Part shown: piece after piece, positions 17,201 through 24,929 of the stretch
Layout of the letters: each line of letters starts with the position of its first letter
Numbering within the stretch: position 1 is the first letter of the stretch
Virus record (IMG/VR): IMGVR_UViG_3300028844_005363
Location: 1-64,000 of that record
Direction: 5' to 3' (one strand)
Source of the DNA: a virus
Length of the DNA stretch: 64,000 nucleotides
Position numbers and translations under genes: made by a program
The notes under the pieces: model-generated
What the model was told of the DNA's origin: nothing
The model's input: only the letters and a program-made list of their open reading frames with translations
Databases searched by the model: none

Positions 17201-19263
17201 CCTACTTCCTGAATTTTTTCAGCAAGTGGTTTGTCTGGATTACTTTCCAATACTTTACGTGACAACAATACAGCCAATGCATCTTCTGCTTTGTACGTAT
17301 CTTTAGTGCTATCTAAAATAGCCGCCGTGTTACCTGATGCAATTGCTGATTCAACGCGCGCAGTACGTTTGATTGATTCAGGAACCAAAGTAGATGCATT
17401 AGGTACGTCTATTTTATCTAGCACCTTTTTAACCGCAGTGCCTACTTTAACTAGGTCTTGTGTACCACCAGATACTACGCCCGCACCAGCACCAGTAAGT
17501 CCACCAGCTAAGCTACCCGCAGCAATACCAGCACCAGTACCTTTAGTAATACCAACATCTTTATCAGCAAATACTTTTACAGCAGTGTTAGCTGTAGTTT
17601 GACCTAGACCAGACTGACCAGCTTCCTCAAGCGTTTCGCGTATAGCACCTGCCGCAGGTTGGGTTAGTATTTTAGGTATCGCTTTATCTAAACCACCAAG
17701 TCCTGTAAGTAAATTACCTTCAAATTTTGAAGCACCTGTTGCCTTAGAAATTAAACCAGCACCTAAACCTACCATTACTAATGTAGTGTCAAAGGTTCTT
17801 TTTGATAGTTCCATACGAGCATCTTCAAAGCTCATACCTTCTTTACGTAAATCTTGGTACTGAATATTAGATGATAGTGTTTCTTCTGATTTACCAAGTA
17901 CTCTCGCCTTAGCATCTACCGCATTAGACAAACCTTCTGATGCACTTACATAAGCCAAGTTGGCTCTTGATGCAGCTTTACTTAACGCAGCCTTACCCAC
18001 ATCACTAGCTTTATAAGCAGTAATTTCAGCAGCAGATAAACCACTAAGTTTAGATGCTTGAGCAGCTTTACCTACAGCACCACCAGCAAATAGTTGAAGT
18101 GAGCTTTCTAAAGCCACATCGTATAAAGCTAGCTTATTGGTTTTGTAGCTCTCGAGTGCCGCCCCAATATCACCACCAAGGTCAACAACACTAGCGCCAA
18201 GTTCTGAGTAACCTTGATTAAGCATTTTCTCAATACGAACTTCGCGACCTTCGTCACGTATTTGACCAGAGCGAGCCACTTCTTCTAATTCAGATTTAAC
18301 CTGATCACTATTAAAGTTATCGGTAATAAATTCACGCGCTTGGTTAAAATTTTGTGATAGCGCTTGGTCATTACCAGTAAGCTTTTTATTAATACGACTA
18401 GATATAGCATCTAAACTATCTGGTTTTAAATCAGTACCGGCTAATTGGTCTACAGCACCTAATGCTTCGCTTACTGGATTCTTTCTTGATAACAGATCAA
18501 GTGCACCGTAAGCCATCTGTCCTAAACCTAAAGCACCTTTAGCACCTACAGCAGTAGCAATATCCTGATTTACTTCTAAGTCTGTTCTAGGCTCGCGTAG
18601 GTCTTTACCTTTGATAACAGCATCACGATGTTTAGAAACAGCGGCATCTAGTTCACGGATACGCTTTTCACTAGGTGTTAAGCCACGTGTCTCATCATAG
18701 TCAGGTGACACTTCTTGAGTAGGTTTGTACTTACTAATATTTTCAGGCGTAGCTGGGGCTACTCTTGTTAGTGTAGTTGGTGTACCTTCATGCGTATTCT
18801 GCTGATAAATATCAAGACCTTTAGTTACATACTGAGGTGTTTTCTCAAAAGGTGCCGTGACAGTATCAAATGCTGCTTTAGCATAAGCAAAACCATTATT
18901 GGTAGTTGGTTCATTTGTTGGTTCAGGTGCTTGTGCAACTACAGGGCGCTCAATATTTGGAGGTGTGAATGTAGGTATGCGTTGCACGTTCGGTGCAATA
19001 TCAGTTTGTGCAAACAATTGTTGCTCACCTTCTGCATAAGGTCTTGATTCAGGCACTACGTCTACAGGACGTTCAATAGCAGGTGCATTAGCTTCAGGGT
19101 TCATGTGATTTACAATGTCAGCAAGCATATCTGCATTTACATTTAGTGTACCGCGCTCGCCAGCACCCTGAATATTACTTGCAGTTTTTATTACATCTTC
19201 GGGTGACATACCACGGGCAATTAGTGTTTGTGCAATATCTCTGGTGCTTGGGGTGTTCGCCAT
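8194..19263 (-). CDS. Virion RNA polymerase, 3689 residues (N4 gp50-like)
   Basis: A giant single-subunit T7-type RNA polymerase carried in the capsid and injected with DNA to transcribe early genes. T7-family motifs, by residue: FRMGIASNTINIQ (R1670, the R-x-x-x-N-x-Q block), VDGLTNGVALSLLQI (motif A, D1809), KDPLMTSNYGA (motif B, K1941) and NVHDALIF (motif C, D2235). Their spacings (139, 132, 294) are close to those in N4 vRNAP. The polymerase is thus central, flanked by about 1300 N-terminal residues (Ala-rich, repetitive) and 1400 C-terminal residues. The C-terminal part includes LHELLHH (residues 2612-2618), an HExxH metallopeptidase-like motif. N4 vRNAP is about 3500 residues. No reading-frame break was seen. 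The ATG at 19263 has a TAGGAG ribosome binding site. Confidence 0.97.
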   Translation of the reverse strand: MANTPSTRDIAQTLIARGMSPEDVIKTASNIQGAGERGTLNVNADMLADIVNHMNPEANAPAIERPVDVVPESRPYAEGEQQLFAQTDIAPNVQRIPTFTPPNIERPVVAQAPEPTNEPTTNNGFAYAKAAFDTVTAPFEKTPQYVTKGLDIYQQNTHEGTPTTLTRVAPATPENISKYKPTQEVSPDYDETRGLTPSEKRIRELDAAVSKHRDAVIKGKDLREPRTDLEVNQDIATAVGAKGALGLGQMAYGALDLLSRKNPVSEALGAVDQLAGTDLKPDSLDAISSRINKKLTGNDQALSQNFNQAREFITDNFNSDQVKSELEEVARSGQIRDEGREVRIEKMLNQGYSELGASVVDLGGDIGAALESYKTNKLALYDVALESSLQLFAGGAVGKAAQASKLSGLSAAEITAYKASDVGKAALSKAASRANLAYVSASEGLSNAVDAKARVLGKSEETLSSNIQYQDLRKEGMSFEDARMELSKRTFDTTLVMVGLGAGLISKATGASKFEGNLLTGLGGLDKAIPKILTQPAAGAIRETLEEAGQSGLGQTTANTAVKVFADKDVGITKGTGAGIAAGSLAGGLTGAGAGVVSGGTQDLVKVGTAVKKVLDKIDVPNASTLVPESIKRTARVESAIASGNTAAILDSTKDTYKAEDALAVLLSRKVLESNPDKPLAEKIQEVGTHITNLYKEVTAETDAIATPEDQQAVAAKQAKMVQYIKAVGQMKRFDELSSEDLAAAITSIAEISNPTDANSTANQVLNSAPSSEQASDLLKADGLTAETTSRIKSYVSTQQAVEQAKTLEEVNREVFEGSETNMGLVDHMNVIQLATDNNDTAGATSAINNFASFAKGHMAKYLALKQGFAAYKKNPNDPEVARIAEKTGITIDNTTGKLVAATKAEAFALKHALSEASLMMQKKFGNKPKVTEAAPITPNGEVVPVVTTSEATTKSVEAAIDSTPISESDAAVTAEWEAAVAEAGITINNDSTPEITAADVPSNIATDFAVMPDLELKEAFDTSVRFASESKNAFKQTELANRELVKRYGSLATALNVLTDLESGSTKAKDAYEATQAIQTTETNELVSQFPKSKAAKTVQGILDSGEALTAAQQLRALKSLRRVASIDLKNRASKSANPELFTLIEQAAFAEKIGDTELSKELYAKVDAIQNETIGKRDALDTVREYVGQYVNTANLRKTLSTGLNKVKKADGKQRVDKILDSIKKFVEKVPFENREQALRDVTAGLKVYANGQSEARANTPFKRFGLRVAKNFLERPTYTIKRALEENAFLKSKFKVRKTESVLANEKNFFDLDISDMAVAKDLNEEERTKLLDIQEFTQDFRENFEATFNKADPRYTGRNPSQELFNTITGHNTDGNIVAGMAIVAYNYLGDKAFDGFVNDDAAINALLKDKKQDDIVSRLEEDLLADVGNNLRTVAEQLGKTYLRSLGINAPKTTEAILKGKMEISIGFQIIDVLEAQGLVKITQVNNNTLNFVQGLPTVTGSVENTKFINVAESSVNKFTPAASLTRFTTDMTSGRKLMEKLFDVESTVTAPHDTPPEFVQEKLLASDQNIPSKIKKIAEKSSHTKHTWKTGLMGVLLSLDEEAQEVIGGVQHDLSGEHALNHNSILRNNEAKIRGLQHMRDFWDGSADKTSPFYFMHVVWKNFRMGIASNTINIQTDKNHRHVIAPESFTVKIGKSDLQLMDNFYIAVGEALGTSPDKESIAAGVASARSTIDKPVIQEAVDAYIAIEDWGHTPENQAALLAGIQAGGNNMFSLDGISALASQKRAYANGETSFVTDIGREVDGLTNGVALSLLQIVGASTWSQLETMLARTGMFTDPDMTYAKWREQPGNYDSYEDISLGWTNAFKELKKVITTGVGYDNLTKGEQRAVQRLKKNKVNLNKLNALETIVGSFIEDKESSSALDVVTKLGRQLAKDPLMTSNYGAAIKKIIANFSMTVLDKLHEEIAKNLATIEVTDKFIASNKGVLALKNFDKRAEAKAEGAKARARVEELRNAVNTVVGKRVKLDKKVGLTDEVDVANFVDTVSDYFGAPLETAMDEKFGTFVESRKLLVNAVSEATTMFKKMYHARIESEKAERKALDPNFVDLSQEDYLEIERDLKNVMPIMANYFSESVEDGFMPVGKENIVTKDATSRIEYKYSKPHSYNERGHTGTHQTNKPTKPVGSLNSMSYNQTFEDAGPNAVVGQVHGMDAATMYLTMAEYAAVNVHDALIFSLNDVEKGTETFNKAMTDVAMSDFSIVDNIAEMHSRVLDAYASMFPADFEELPNMSVALKVMQQETQQYRAVIKNKIAVVQQYNKGEGGAYKTNLPSLTELGFQEVEAEFLETFNIPKPGERAPKRTAKSIYSKETAKEFLDEVDKAVESLDTRKGRRLLGTLRNEFEINFNNLEVYEAERANQLALVLDDLQVVPVDVQISMPDGAIANDTNVTIGENFLKEVNYEYITDAVNATSEYTVVDLFSTDTDVTTVVLRRPVDENQGTLFSDGVSSIDIENFVASSTREVDAMNSEQIFNVLGKVGNVSDPITHTKHLEKLLGTLVNKVMDPIKLHVRSGGNTTVGAIQNDKVFLNIGRGMLANGTQMSAQETYLHELLHHVTQIGINANSLVSRQLEKMWEISRKEITAKDFININSANQMVDRDGVVITEQSLSYPTELAAAQLRYDYIYNNTNNDSVGRNSYLHEFLVFGTTNRAFMNALDKVDMTVAPANSLWKNIWAGDITSTFLKIVERLADQLGQRITGTKNLNGSEAMMQMAHALASVDNTKKGTIAATYDRATTALDAKVKATALWAVAPLTAILKSKPAQAIKPVANLANAAKSALHTKAPAYAVALRDMSKRMGMTEKNLLGSIAREIAGSDKLSRPWEVMNRIANKMVDQTRLAAAKAVEGHLVDNFEEGVLTAEKRTAVLKGLLKTEISSLLDDGDYSMNQIRGFIESSEKLSKEIGRLTRKLENDYPGNKNYYRKMATSLGSYMATGVHTENLGKMNAHVIANLYGLDNAEVTIEGNVEAAETTIDYLASLIALQKTNPTQIKELRSLVASEFARDPINNGITFTIAVNKDFRERAFNELFDGDPINVQKGYTKEIYDPNVTYEVGSLEDVIEMQNANFFRVGNNPLPKDPLDPNQEDRYLFVNRDGLVTTWQAGATSLTSKKAKGKTQFQIRAAEYEDIDDAAAIAGEDFDGYQNQQGAMIEALFSDAPSYVEAGSSPLVPILGKTGKTRAYRYLMNEQTKEQLLDKNNDFVTNMGVMDASIVDKKNSAEINKEVVSLAYKQFRTEYQKDPSDFVKIGIDSHDPAYKEIYQMLPKEMRMEIKRVWRSDNMYVPATLVPLIFGQRKWSVSNIGKDLTLEGVSNDALRNMLISAGGVLNKPWVKKTENVWQEIMKLVKDVIVVRSGVVLAGNIASNVLLLMAKGVNPKDAVNAHTVAVRAANKHQRDTKELDRLNRLTRIGQGTAETKLRIARLKNSIAVNPVNDLINAGVYQSIVEDLASVDDTYTYKNQLQKWASPVTDKLPNSLKTGLKVATIAQDTSVYKFLRDTTQMSDFVARYSLHEHNLKKGMDPKESIQDIVQTFIDYDNPTHVALQYANDMGMVMFTKFFLRIQRVIADLILNHPGKVLQIATLQAALVDMPDVLDSFIPFTDVIGKINLNPVGEAIDGLTALPLIAATE

Positions 19264-19280
19264 AACCGCTCCTAAATAGA

Positions 19281-19327
19281 GTAGTTAAGCTAACTACCCT
19301 GAAAATAAAATATAGATTCGGGGTAGT
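19281..19327 (-). promoter_or_regulatory. Alternative hairpins in the vRNAP leader
   Basis: On the minus-strand RNA, an 11-bp stem with one wobble (19293-19303 with 19317-19327; core ACTACCC/GGGTAGT) competes with a 7-bp triloop hairpin (GTAGTTA 19281-19287, TAACTAC 19291-19297), because both use bases 19293-19297. The pair lies 18-64 nt before the vRNAP start codon and may attenuate or time its expression, or simply terminate the upstream gene. Confidence 0.45.
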
Positions 19328-19356
19328 GTATTACTATTAACTAAATTTTGTTAGTC

Positions 19357-20790
19357 CTAGCGACTCTGTTGTTGAAATCTATCTGAAATACGTTTGATTG
19401 CATCAGTGTCCTCAGCTTTCAATGCAACACGTAATTGTCCTCGTAACTCATTCAACACTTTCTGGCTCAGTACATCACGCTCACCGTTGGCTTGTGTGCT
19501 TGTATTGATAAGAGCATTGTATAATGTGTCACGGTCTGTTTTACCAGTCTCAGGGTCTTTAGCACCCGTTGCTGCACGCTGTAATTGAGCTGCTGTAAGT
19601 TTAACAATATTGGCTGGGTCATCAGTATTAGGATCATAATCTTTAATACCGATAATCTTGTCACCGCTAGGGTTATACTCATATGCTTTATTGCCCTGGC
19701 TAATACCTTCAAATAAATCTTTAGTAGCACTTTTTGTAAGGTCAGGTGAACCAAAAGCACCAGAGTCATACAGGTTAGTTACACCCGAACCAATTAAACC
19801 TAATGGACTAAAGCCTGTAGCTGCTCTACGTAGAAAACTTTCTTCAGGAGCAGCAGTGACAATTTCATCAATTGCAGCGCTATCTTCAGTTAGTTTCTGT
19901 TCAGCAGACTTCGGAGCATTAAGCTTAGTACGACTTTCTTCAAAAGCAATCTGCTCATTAGCGTTATCATACAAAGCTTGGATACCCGCTTTACGTCTAT
20001 CCTCTGCTTTCGTTTCTTTTTCGGTTTTCTTATTACCTGCATCAACGCCAGTAATAAAATCACTATTAGCTTTATTGACTAAAGATACTGGTAAATTCAG
20101 TTGACCCAAAGCATCTGCTAAAACACTACGTCCTGTAGCAGTATCACTAGAATTTGCAGCTTGTACTGCACTACCTACTAAGTTATCAACAAGGCGTGAT
20201 TGTTCCTCTTCTCCTCTTTTAATATCACGTTGACCTATATTGTACTCATTAGTCGCATCACCACGTTGTTGCTCAATTATACTGTTACGTAGTTGACCTG
20301 AATTAGATAGCGTAGGGTTATCCTCTAATAGCTTTTCTAAACCAGTATAGTCACGACCAGCAAGCAATGACTGAGCAGCTATATTAATTGGCTTCTCTGC
20401 TTGAGTTGCTACTTGATCATTAAAGGCATTCTCTGATGTTTGGTCGGTACGTAATACATTATCACGACCTTGAAACTGAGTGAGTGCCTTACCAATATTT
20501 TGTTGGTTCAAACCAGCAGCGGCTAATTGCTCTGCTGAGAAATTACCTCCGGCATTAAGTTTGTTGTATTGCTCAAGTGACCCGATACCTTGAATCTGGT
20601 TCAACACTCCTTGCGTTAAGTTATCTTGTTCTGTCGCTGCCGCAGCTTCACGACCACGTACGGTATTAGCAGCTAGTGCTTGTAATCCGTTGATGCTGTT
20701 TTGTACCCCAGCTATCGAAGCTGCGCGTAGGTTGTTAGAGTCGCTGAAATTAGGTCCACCTACTGAGCGCCATGTAATAGGCTGCGCCAT
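19357..20790 (-). CDS. Internal virion protein (N4 gp51 position)
   Basis: 477 residues from the ATG at 20790 (MAQPITW...), which has a GGGGG ribosome binding site and lies just after the stop of the upstream gene; a longer in-frame start at 20880 would overlap that gene. Gln/Ala/Asn-rich and mostly helical, with a glycine-rich middle segment (FSPLGLIGSGVTNLYDSGAFGSPD, about 330-353). This composition is usual for ejected or channel-forming proteins of podoviruses. Immediately upstream of vRNAP in the operon, so it probably accompanies vRNAP in the virion. No enzyme motif seen. Confidence 0.75.
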   Translation of the reverse strand: MAQPITWRSVGGPNFSDSNNLRAASIAGVQNSINGLQALAANTVRGREAAAATEQDNLTQGVLNQIQGIGSLEQYNKLNAGGNFSAEQLAAAGLNQQNIGKALTQFQGRDNVLRTDQTSENAFNDQVATQAEKPINIAAQSLLAGRDYTGLEKLLEDNPTLSNSGQLRNSIIEQQRGDATNEYNIGQRDIKRGEEEQSRLVDNLVGSAVQAANSSDTATGRSVLADALGQLNLPVSLVNKANSDFITGVDAGNKKTEKETKAEDRRKAGIQALYDNANEQIAFEESRTKLNAPKSAEQKLTEDSAAIDEIVTAAPEESFLRRAATGFSPLGLIGSGVTNLYDSGAFGSPDLTKSATKDLFEGISQGNKAYEYNPSGDKIIGIKDYDPNTDDPANIVKLTAAQLQRAATGAKDPETGKTDRDTLYNALINTSTQANGERDVLSQKVLNELRGQLRVALKAEDTDAIKRISDRFQQQSR

Positions 20791-20791
20791 A

Positions 20792-21355
20792 TTAACCCCC
20801 TGCCTTAGTATTAGCGCCATACTTCTGTATGTAATCACTAACAGCACTATCAATAACTGATTGGTCTGTCTCACCAGCACTACGCAAACGTGTTGCTTGT
20901 CGAGTAGCTAAACGCTCATTCGTTAAGTTAGCACTATTTTCCAAATTAGTATTGGATAAGTCTTTCTGGTAATTGAACTGATCCTTTGCTAACCCCAAAC
21001 CTTTAATACCAGTGTAAGCACTTAGAAGACCATTAAGTGCACTTAAGCCAGTAGCCGCAGTGTTGAGGTTTCCATTACTAAAGAATGAACTATCCGCACC
21101 TTGTGTTAGACCACCAGTAGAAATTTGCCCACCTAAACCATTTTGTAACTGACCAGCTTGGTTTATACCTGTCTGGTCTGCTAGTAAGTTTGAAAAATCC
21201 ATCTCACCTAAAGAAGTAAAATTACCAAAACCACTAGTATCTGTAGGTACACCTGTACCTCCAAAAACAGTAGTAGCATTCCCTAATGGGCTTGTTGACT
21301 GTTTTTTTAGTAAGTCACTGAACCCATCGATATTGCCTGTGTAGCCGTTAGCCAT
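20792..21355 (-). CDS. Small virion protein (N4 gp52 position)
   Basis: 187 residues from the ATG at 21355 (MANGYTG...). Gly/Asn/Thr/Gln-rich N-terminal half, then a helical segment (LSAYTGIKGLGLAKDQFNYQ) and charged helices to the C terminus. Resembles small internal or tail-interior proteins of podoviruses by composition and place. One nucleotide separates it from the next gene. Function unknown. Confidence 0.7.
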   Translation of the reverse strand: MANGYTGNIDGFSDLLKKQSTSPLGNATTVFGGTGVPTDTSGFGNFTSLGEMDFSNLLADQTGINQAGQLQNGLGGQISTGGLTQGADSSFFSNGNLNTAATGLSALNGLLSAYTGIKGLGLAKDQFNYQKDLSNTNLENSANLTNERLATRQATRLRSAGETDQSVIDSAVSDYIQKYGANTKAGG

Positions 21356-21379
21356 CGTATTAACCCTTAAAATTAATTG

Positions 21380-21408
21380 AACCACCTCACTAGTATACTA
21401 AGGTGGTT
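21380..21408 (-). terminator. Hairpin between structural genes
   Basis: AACCACCT (21380-21387) pairs with AGGTGGTT (21401-21408); on the minus strand AT-rich sequence follows. Possible partial terminator or processing site. Confidence 0.45.
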
Positions 21409-21426
21409 GTGTTCTGCACAGAAGCT

Positions 21427-23622
21427 TTATAAACTTAAACCAGAAGTATTAACACTAGGTAATTCTAATTGCCCTTCGTAAAAATTCGTTAGTGCATCTA
21501 AAGCGTACACACCGGGATTAGGTGAACCTACTGTTCTACCGAAAAAATTATCAGGTGTTTCATTTGCTAAGAAACCAGTGTTACGTACTATCCAAGCTGG
21601 GTCTACCCCGACATCTAATAAGCCGTCACTCGCTTCTTCTAAAGCATCCATTGCTTCATTGTATTCTGTTAAAAACTCTGCGTATTCTTCTTCGAGGTCT
21701 TTAAACTCTTCCTCTGTAAACTCATTAATATTTTGAGCCACTAAGGTTACGATTTTAAGCATATCCTCTGCATTAGGTAAGTAAGCAAAAGTCTCACCAG
21801 TAAATCCGTAATAAGCTGAAACTGCTGCTGCTATTATAGCTAGTACAAGTGCTACTTCCCCACCAAATTGGTTAGCTAGGAATGTAGTTACTACACCCAC
21901 TGCTTCAGAAACAGCAGCACCTATAATAATGGCTTCAAGAATATAGGCAACTACTTCACTAATACCTTGTTGAACAGCAACACCTATTTGAGGTGACATA
22001 TATATAACAGACACAACAAAAACAATAACTTTAACTGCTGCCCAAAAGTCTTCTCGCTCATACCATTTAAGTTTTATCTGCTTAGATGATTGAGTAACTA
22101 GAACCATACTTGATAGCATTGCTGCTGTAGCTTTAGATTTTGACATACTACTAACTACTGTATGGTTCATAGGTATAACAATGCCTGATAAAACATCTTC
22201 ACTATCTAAAGGGAAAGCATTTCTAAGTGTATATATCGGTGTCTGAGTACTATCCAGATAATTAGTAACCAGCTTATTAGCTAAGTTACCTACTCGCATT
22301 CTTCTGCCTGTTCGTGCTACAGCATCATAGTAATCAACATAGATATAACTAACTTCCCCTGTTTGTTCTTCTATCTCCCAAGTATCGTTGTAGCCTTGGT
22401 CATAGTTAATATACTTACCGAACTTATAACCAGACTCGCCATTAATATAAGGTATTGTTTGGCTATCCATGTAGCCCCATGAAAGCTGTACTTTGAAACT
22501 AGAAGGTATCTGCTCATAGAACCATAAGTAAGAGGTGTCACCTCTGTATATGTTTCCAGACTCTTCCCATTCAAGTTTGGTTTTAGGACCATAGTTTTCA
22601 ATTATGTATTCCATAAACTTATACAAGTATTCTAAGAGTATTTCATCTAGCTCAAGTATATCGGAAATAACTAAAGCAGGTGCGATATACGCTCTGTTTA
22701 CTTCAGCAATATCAGGGTTAGACTCAAGATTTTCTTTTATAGTATCTAAGTCCATACCGTAATATTCTAGTAAACGTTCTGTCTGTTTAAGACGTTCAGC
22801 GTTTTCCTCAGCATCTTCAGTAGACTCTTCACCTATCCATTCTGGACTTGATTCAAGAGAACCTAATCTTATTAAAGCCAGTGGGTAGTACTGGCTTTGG
22901 ATACCACCTAATATAATTTCTGTTAGGTCAGGGTAAGTCCATTTCTGTGGGTCATAAGTAAAATAGAAATCTGAGGTAGCACCATAACTAAAACGTATAC
23001 GCACCACTTTATTTAGTGTGCTACCTGGGTCTCTGAAGTCACTCCAAGTCTTATAAATTTTGCCTGTTTCTAAAGTAGCTGCTTTATTATCTGGGTCAAA
23101 CATATCGTAAGTAACAACCAAATCATATTCAGGTGGTGCTTGTGGGTCATCATCTGGGTTACTTCTTTCGTACTCAACATCTGTTACTTCTGCCGCATAA
23201 CCAGTAGGCATATTAAACATGTTAATATAATAGCCACTACGTTTATCTACTTTACCGTTAAAAACATTAGCTATATTAGCCAGTTCATATATTGCCGTAA
23301 TAACTTTATCATACTCATTAGTTACGTAAGTAATATCAGAAGACGAAGTACTTAGTTCACCAGCTAGCCAAGATTTTACTGCATCCCAATCTATAAGCTC
23401 ATCTTCATTATTTGCTTGCCATATGCCACGGTAGTAGTCATTCAATCCATAGCTATATGCTTTACGGAAATCTACGTTGTAACCACTGACAAGCCCGTCA
23501 AGAATAGTAGGTACTTTTTCCCAATCATTTATGACAGCACGCAAAATAGATGACCTAATTATATTAGGACGTTCTGTGAATATTGGTGTAGCTGATGCAC
23601 CTACTACCGTATAAGTTGCCAT
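21427..23622 (-). CDS. Large virion structural protein (N4 gp53 position)
   Basis: 731 residues. The N-terminal two thirds is Tyr/Trp/Asp-rich beta-type sequence. Around residues 530-620 there are strongly hydrophobic segments (WAAVKVIVFVVSVIYM, IIIGAAVSEAVGVVTTFLA, VALVLAIIAAAVSAYYGF), then an acidic coiled region (FTEEEFKDLEEEYAEFLTEYNEA) and a short C-terminal domain. Hydrophobic helices in a virion protein fit a role in forming the channel for DNA and vRNAP through the cell envelope. The five genes between vRNAP and the capsid match N4 gp51-gp55 in number and order; the assignment rests on that order. Confidence 0.8.
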   Translation of the reverse strand: MATYTVVGASATPIFTERPNIIRSSILRAVINDWEKVPTILDGLVSGYNVDFRKAYSYGLNDYYRGIWQANNEDELIDWDAVKSWLAGELSTSSSDITYVTNEYDKVITAIYELANIANVFNGKVDKRSGYYINMFNMPTGYAAEVTDVEYERSNPDDDPQAPPEYDLVVTYDMFDPDNKAATLETGKIYKTWSDFRDPGSTLNKVVRIRFSYGATSDFYFTYDPQKWTYPDLTEIILGGIQSQYYPLALIRLGSLESSPEWIGEESTEDAEENAERLKQTERLLEYYGMDLDTIKENLESNPDIAEVNRAYIAPALVISDILELDEILLEYLYKFMEYIIENYGPKTKLEWEESGNIYRGDTSYLWFYEQIPSSFKVQLSWGYMDSQTIPYINGESGYKFGKYINYDQGYNDTWEIEEQTGEVSYIYVDYYDAVARTGRRMRVGNLANKLVTNYLDSTQTPIYTLRNAFPLDSEDVLSGIVIPMNHTVVSSMSKSKATAAMLSSMVLVTQSSKQIKLKWYEREDFWAAVKVIVFVVSVIYMSPQIGVAVQQGISEVVAYILEAIIIGAAVSEAVGVVTTFLANQFGGEVALVLAIIAAAVSAYYGFTGETFAYLPNAEDMLKIVTLVAQNINEFTEEEFKDLEEEYAEFLTEYNEAMDALEEASDGLLDVGVDPAWIVRNTGFLANETPDNFFGRTVGSPNPGVYALDALTNFYEGQLELPSVNTSGLSL

Positions 23623-23645
23623 ATTTAAAAACCTTAATTAAAAGA

Positions 23646-23667
23646 AAAGGACTCAAATGAGTCCTTT
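23646..23667 (-). terminator. Rho-independent terminator
   Basis: AAAGGACTC (23646-23654) pairs with GAGTCCTTT (23659-23667); on the minus strand it is followed by a T-rich run. It lies after the repeat protein gene. Confidence 0.7.
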
Positions 23668-23695
23668 ATAATTTACACCAAAATGCTTCTGAATG

Positions 23696-24916
23696 TTACC
23701 TGCCTAAATCACTTAGCATTGTTTGTAACACTGAAATCATATTGTTAGGGTCAGACACTGCATCAGGGTCATTTGACTTAGCTATAGCGTACACATCGTT
23801 AGCTGCTTTAACTCGCTTAACTTGTGCATCCCATTCAAAGCCTTCTGTCTGACGAGCATACAGAGCTTTCTGTTTACCGATAACACCAGCAACAGTTACA
23901 CCGCTTGCTGTATCTTTGATTTGTGCTTCTTCGGTTGCTTTCTTCTGGTCGAGTAATGATTTCTCAGAATCGATTTTACTCTTCTGTGAAGTAAGCACAG
24001 TGTTCTGTGTAACTGCGTTGGTTTTGTTCTGACCTATTAATGCTGTTTCCGCATCTATTTTAAGTTCTTCTGAAACCAAGTTTGTTTTCTGTTGTGTTGA
24101 TAAAGTAGTGTCAGCAACAATCTTAGCAGCTTGGTTTGTAAGTACAGTACCTTGTTTTGGTATGTTCAAAGCTTCTGCTTGTAGATTGGTTCTTTGTTGC
24201 GTAAACATAGCCTTTTGTTCAGTAATGAGTGTTTGGTTTATTTCTTCACTCGTTACTTTCTCATCAGTCAAGTTACGTTCAGAAGCCAAGTTAAGTACTT
24301 GCTGTCCTTTAAGCTCTATACCTGCCGATACATCAAGCACCTGCTTATCAAGTAATAAACCTTGTTTAGGAATATTCAAACCATCAGCAATTAAGTTAGA
24401 TTTCTGTGCTACAGATACTGCAATATCAGCAGTAAGTTTTTCTGCTTGCTTATCTAACAACAAACCTTGTTTAGGTATGTTAAGTGTATCTGCTAATACT
24501 TGAGTATTTTGGCTTTCTTTAAGAACTGTACCAGCTTCAATATCTAATTGCTGTACGCCCTGTGTAACGACCTGTGCGTCAACTAATTTCTTATTACTAC
24601 CTTCGGTAGCTGTCTTCGCTACAACAAGCTTAGTGCTCTCTACAGTGCCTAAACCTTCTAGTACTGCATTAGCTTCTTGTTGCTTAATTAGGTTAGCTTG
24701 TGCGCTTTGTAATTCACGCTGCAGCTCAAACTGAATAGATTGAGCCATGGCAGATTGCACAATACCTAAATAGACAGTGGAATAATCTTCACCATCTATA
24801 CGACCGCTAGTGTACTCATTCTTTAAATGAGCAGCAGCTACACGCATCAACTTATCAAAACTACCGTTACCTGTTAAGGAACCTTCGGTGACTGTATCTA
24901 TTGTTATATCTACCAT
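23696..24916 (-). CDS. Repeat-rich coiled-coil virion protein (N4 gp54 position)
   Basis: 406 residues, very rich in Gln, Thr, Ala and Lys. It contains three copies of LNIPKQG (encoded near 24152-24175, 24357-24380 and 24468-24490), each followed by [LT][LV]L[DT][KN]Q, inside longer degenerate repeats with the pattern Q-K-x-N-L/A. The C-terminal part (EGFEWDAQVKRVKAANDVYAIAK) is conserved-looking. Such repeats suggest a long helical rod or a neck or tail-tube-associated protein. ATG at 24916 with AGGTAA ribosome binding site. Confidence 0.78.
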   Translation of the reverse strand: MVDITIDTVTEGSLTGNGSFDKLMRVAAAHLKNEYTSGRIDGEDYSTVYLGIVQSAMAQSIQFELQRELQSAQANLIKQQEANAVLEGLGTVESTKLVVAKTATEGSNKKLVDAQVVTQGVQQLDIEAGTVLKESQNTQVLADTLNIPKQGLLLDKQAEKLTADIAVSVAQKSNLIADGLNIPKQGLLLDKQVLDVSAGIELKGQQVLNLASERNLTDEKVTSEEINQTLITEQKAMFTQQRTNLQAEALNIPKQGTVLTNQAAKIVADTTLSTQQKTNLVSEELKIDAETALIGQNKTNAVTQNTVLTSQKSKIDSEKSLLDQKKATEEAQIKDTASGVTVAGVIGKQKALYARQTEGFEWDAQVKRVKAANDVYAIAKSNDPDAVSDPNNMISVLQTMLSDLGR

Positions 24917-24929
24917 GACTATTTACCTA

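Noticed and set aside
8282-18000. Many plus-strand ORFs of 60-120 codons opposite the vRNAP gene
   Set aside because: They are Ser/Leu/Ala-rich antisense shadows of a regular coding frame, with no ribosome binding sites or recognisable motifs.
20791-20880. Longer N terminus for the gp51-position protein (start at 20880)
   Set aside because: It would overlap the upstream gene by about 90 nt, while the ATG at 20790 has a strong ribosome binding site right after that gene's stop.
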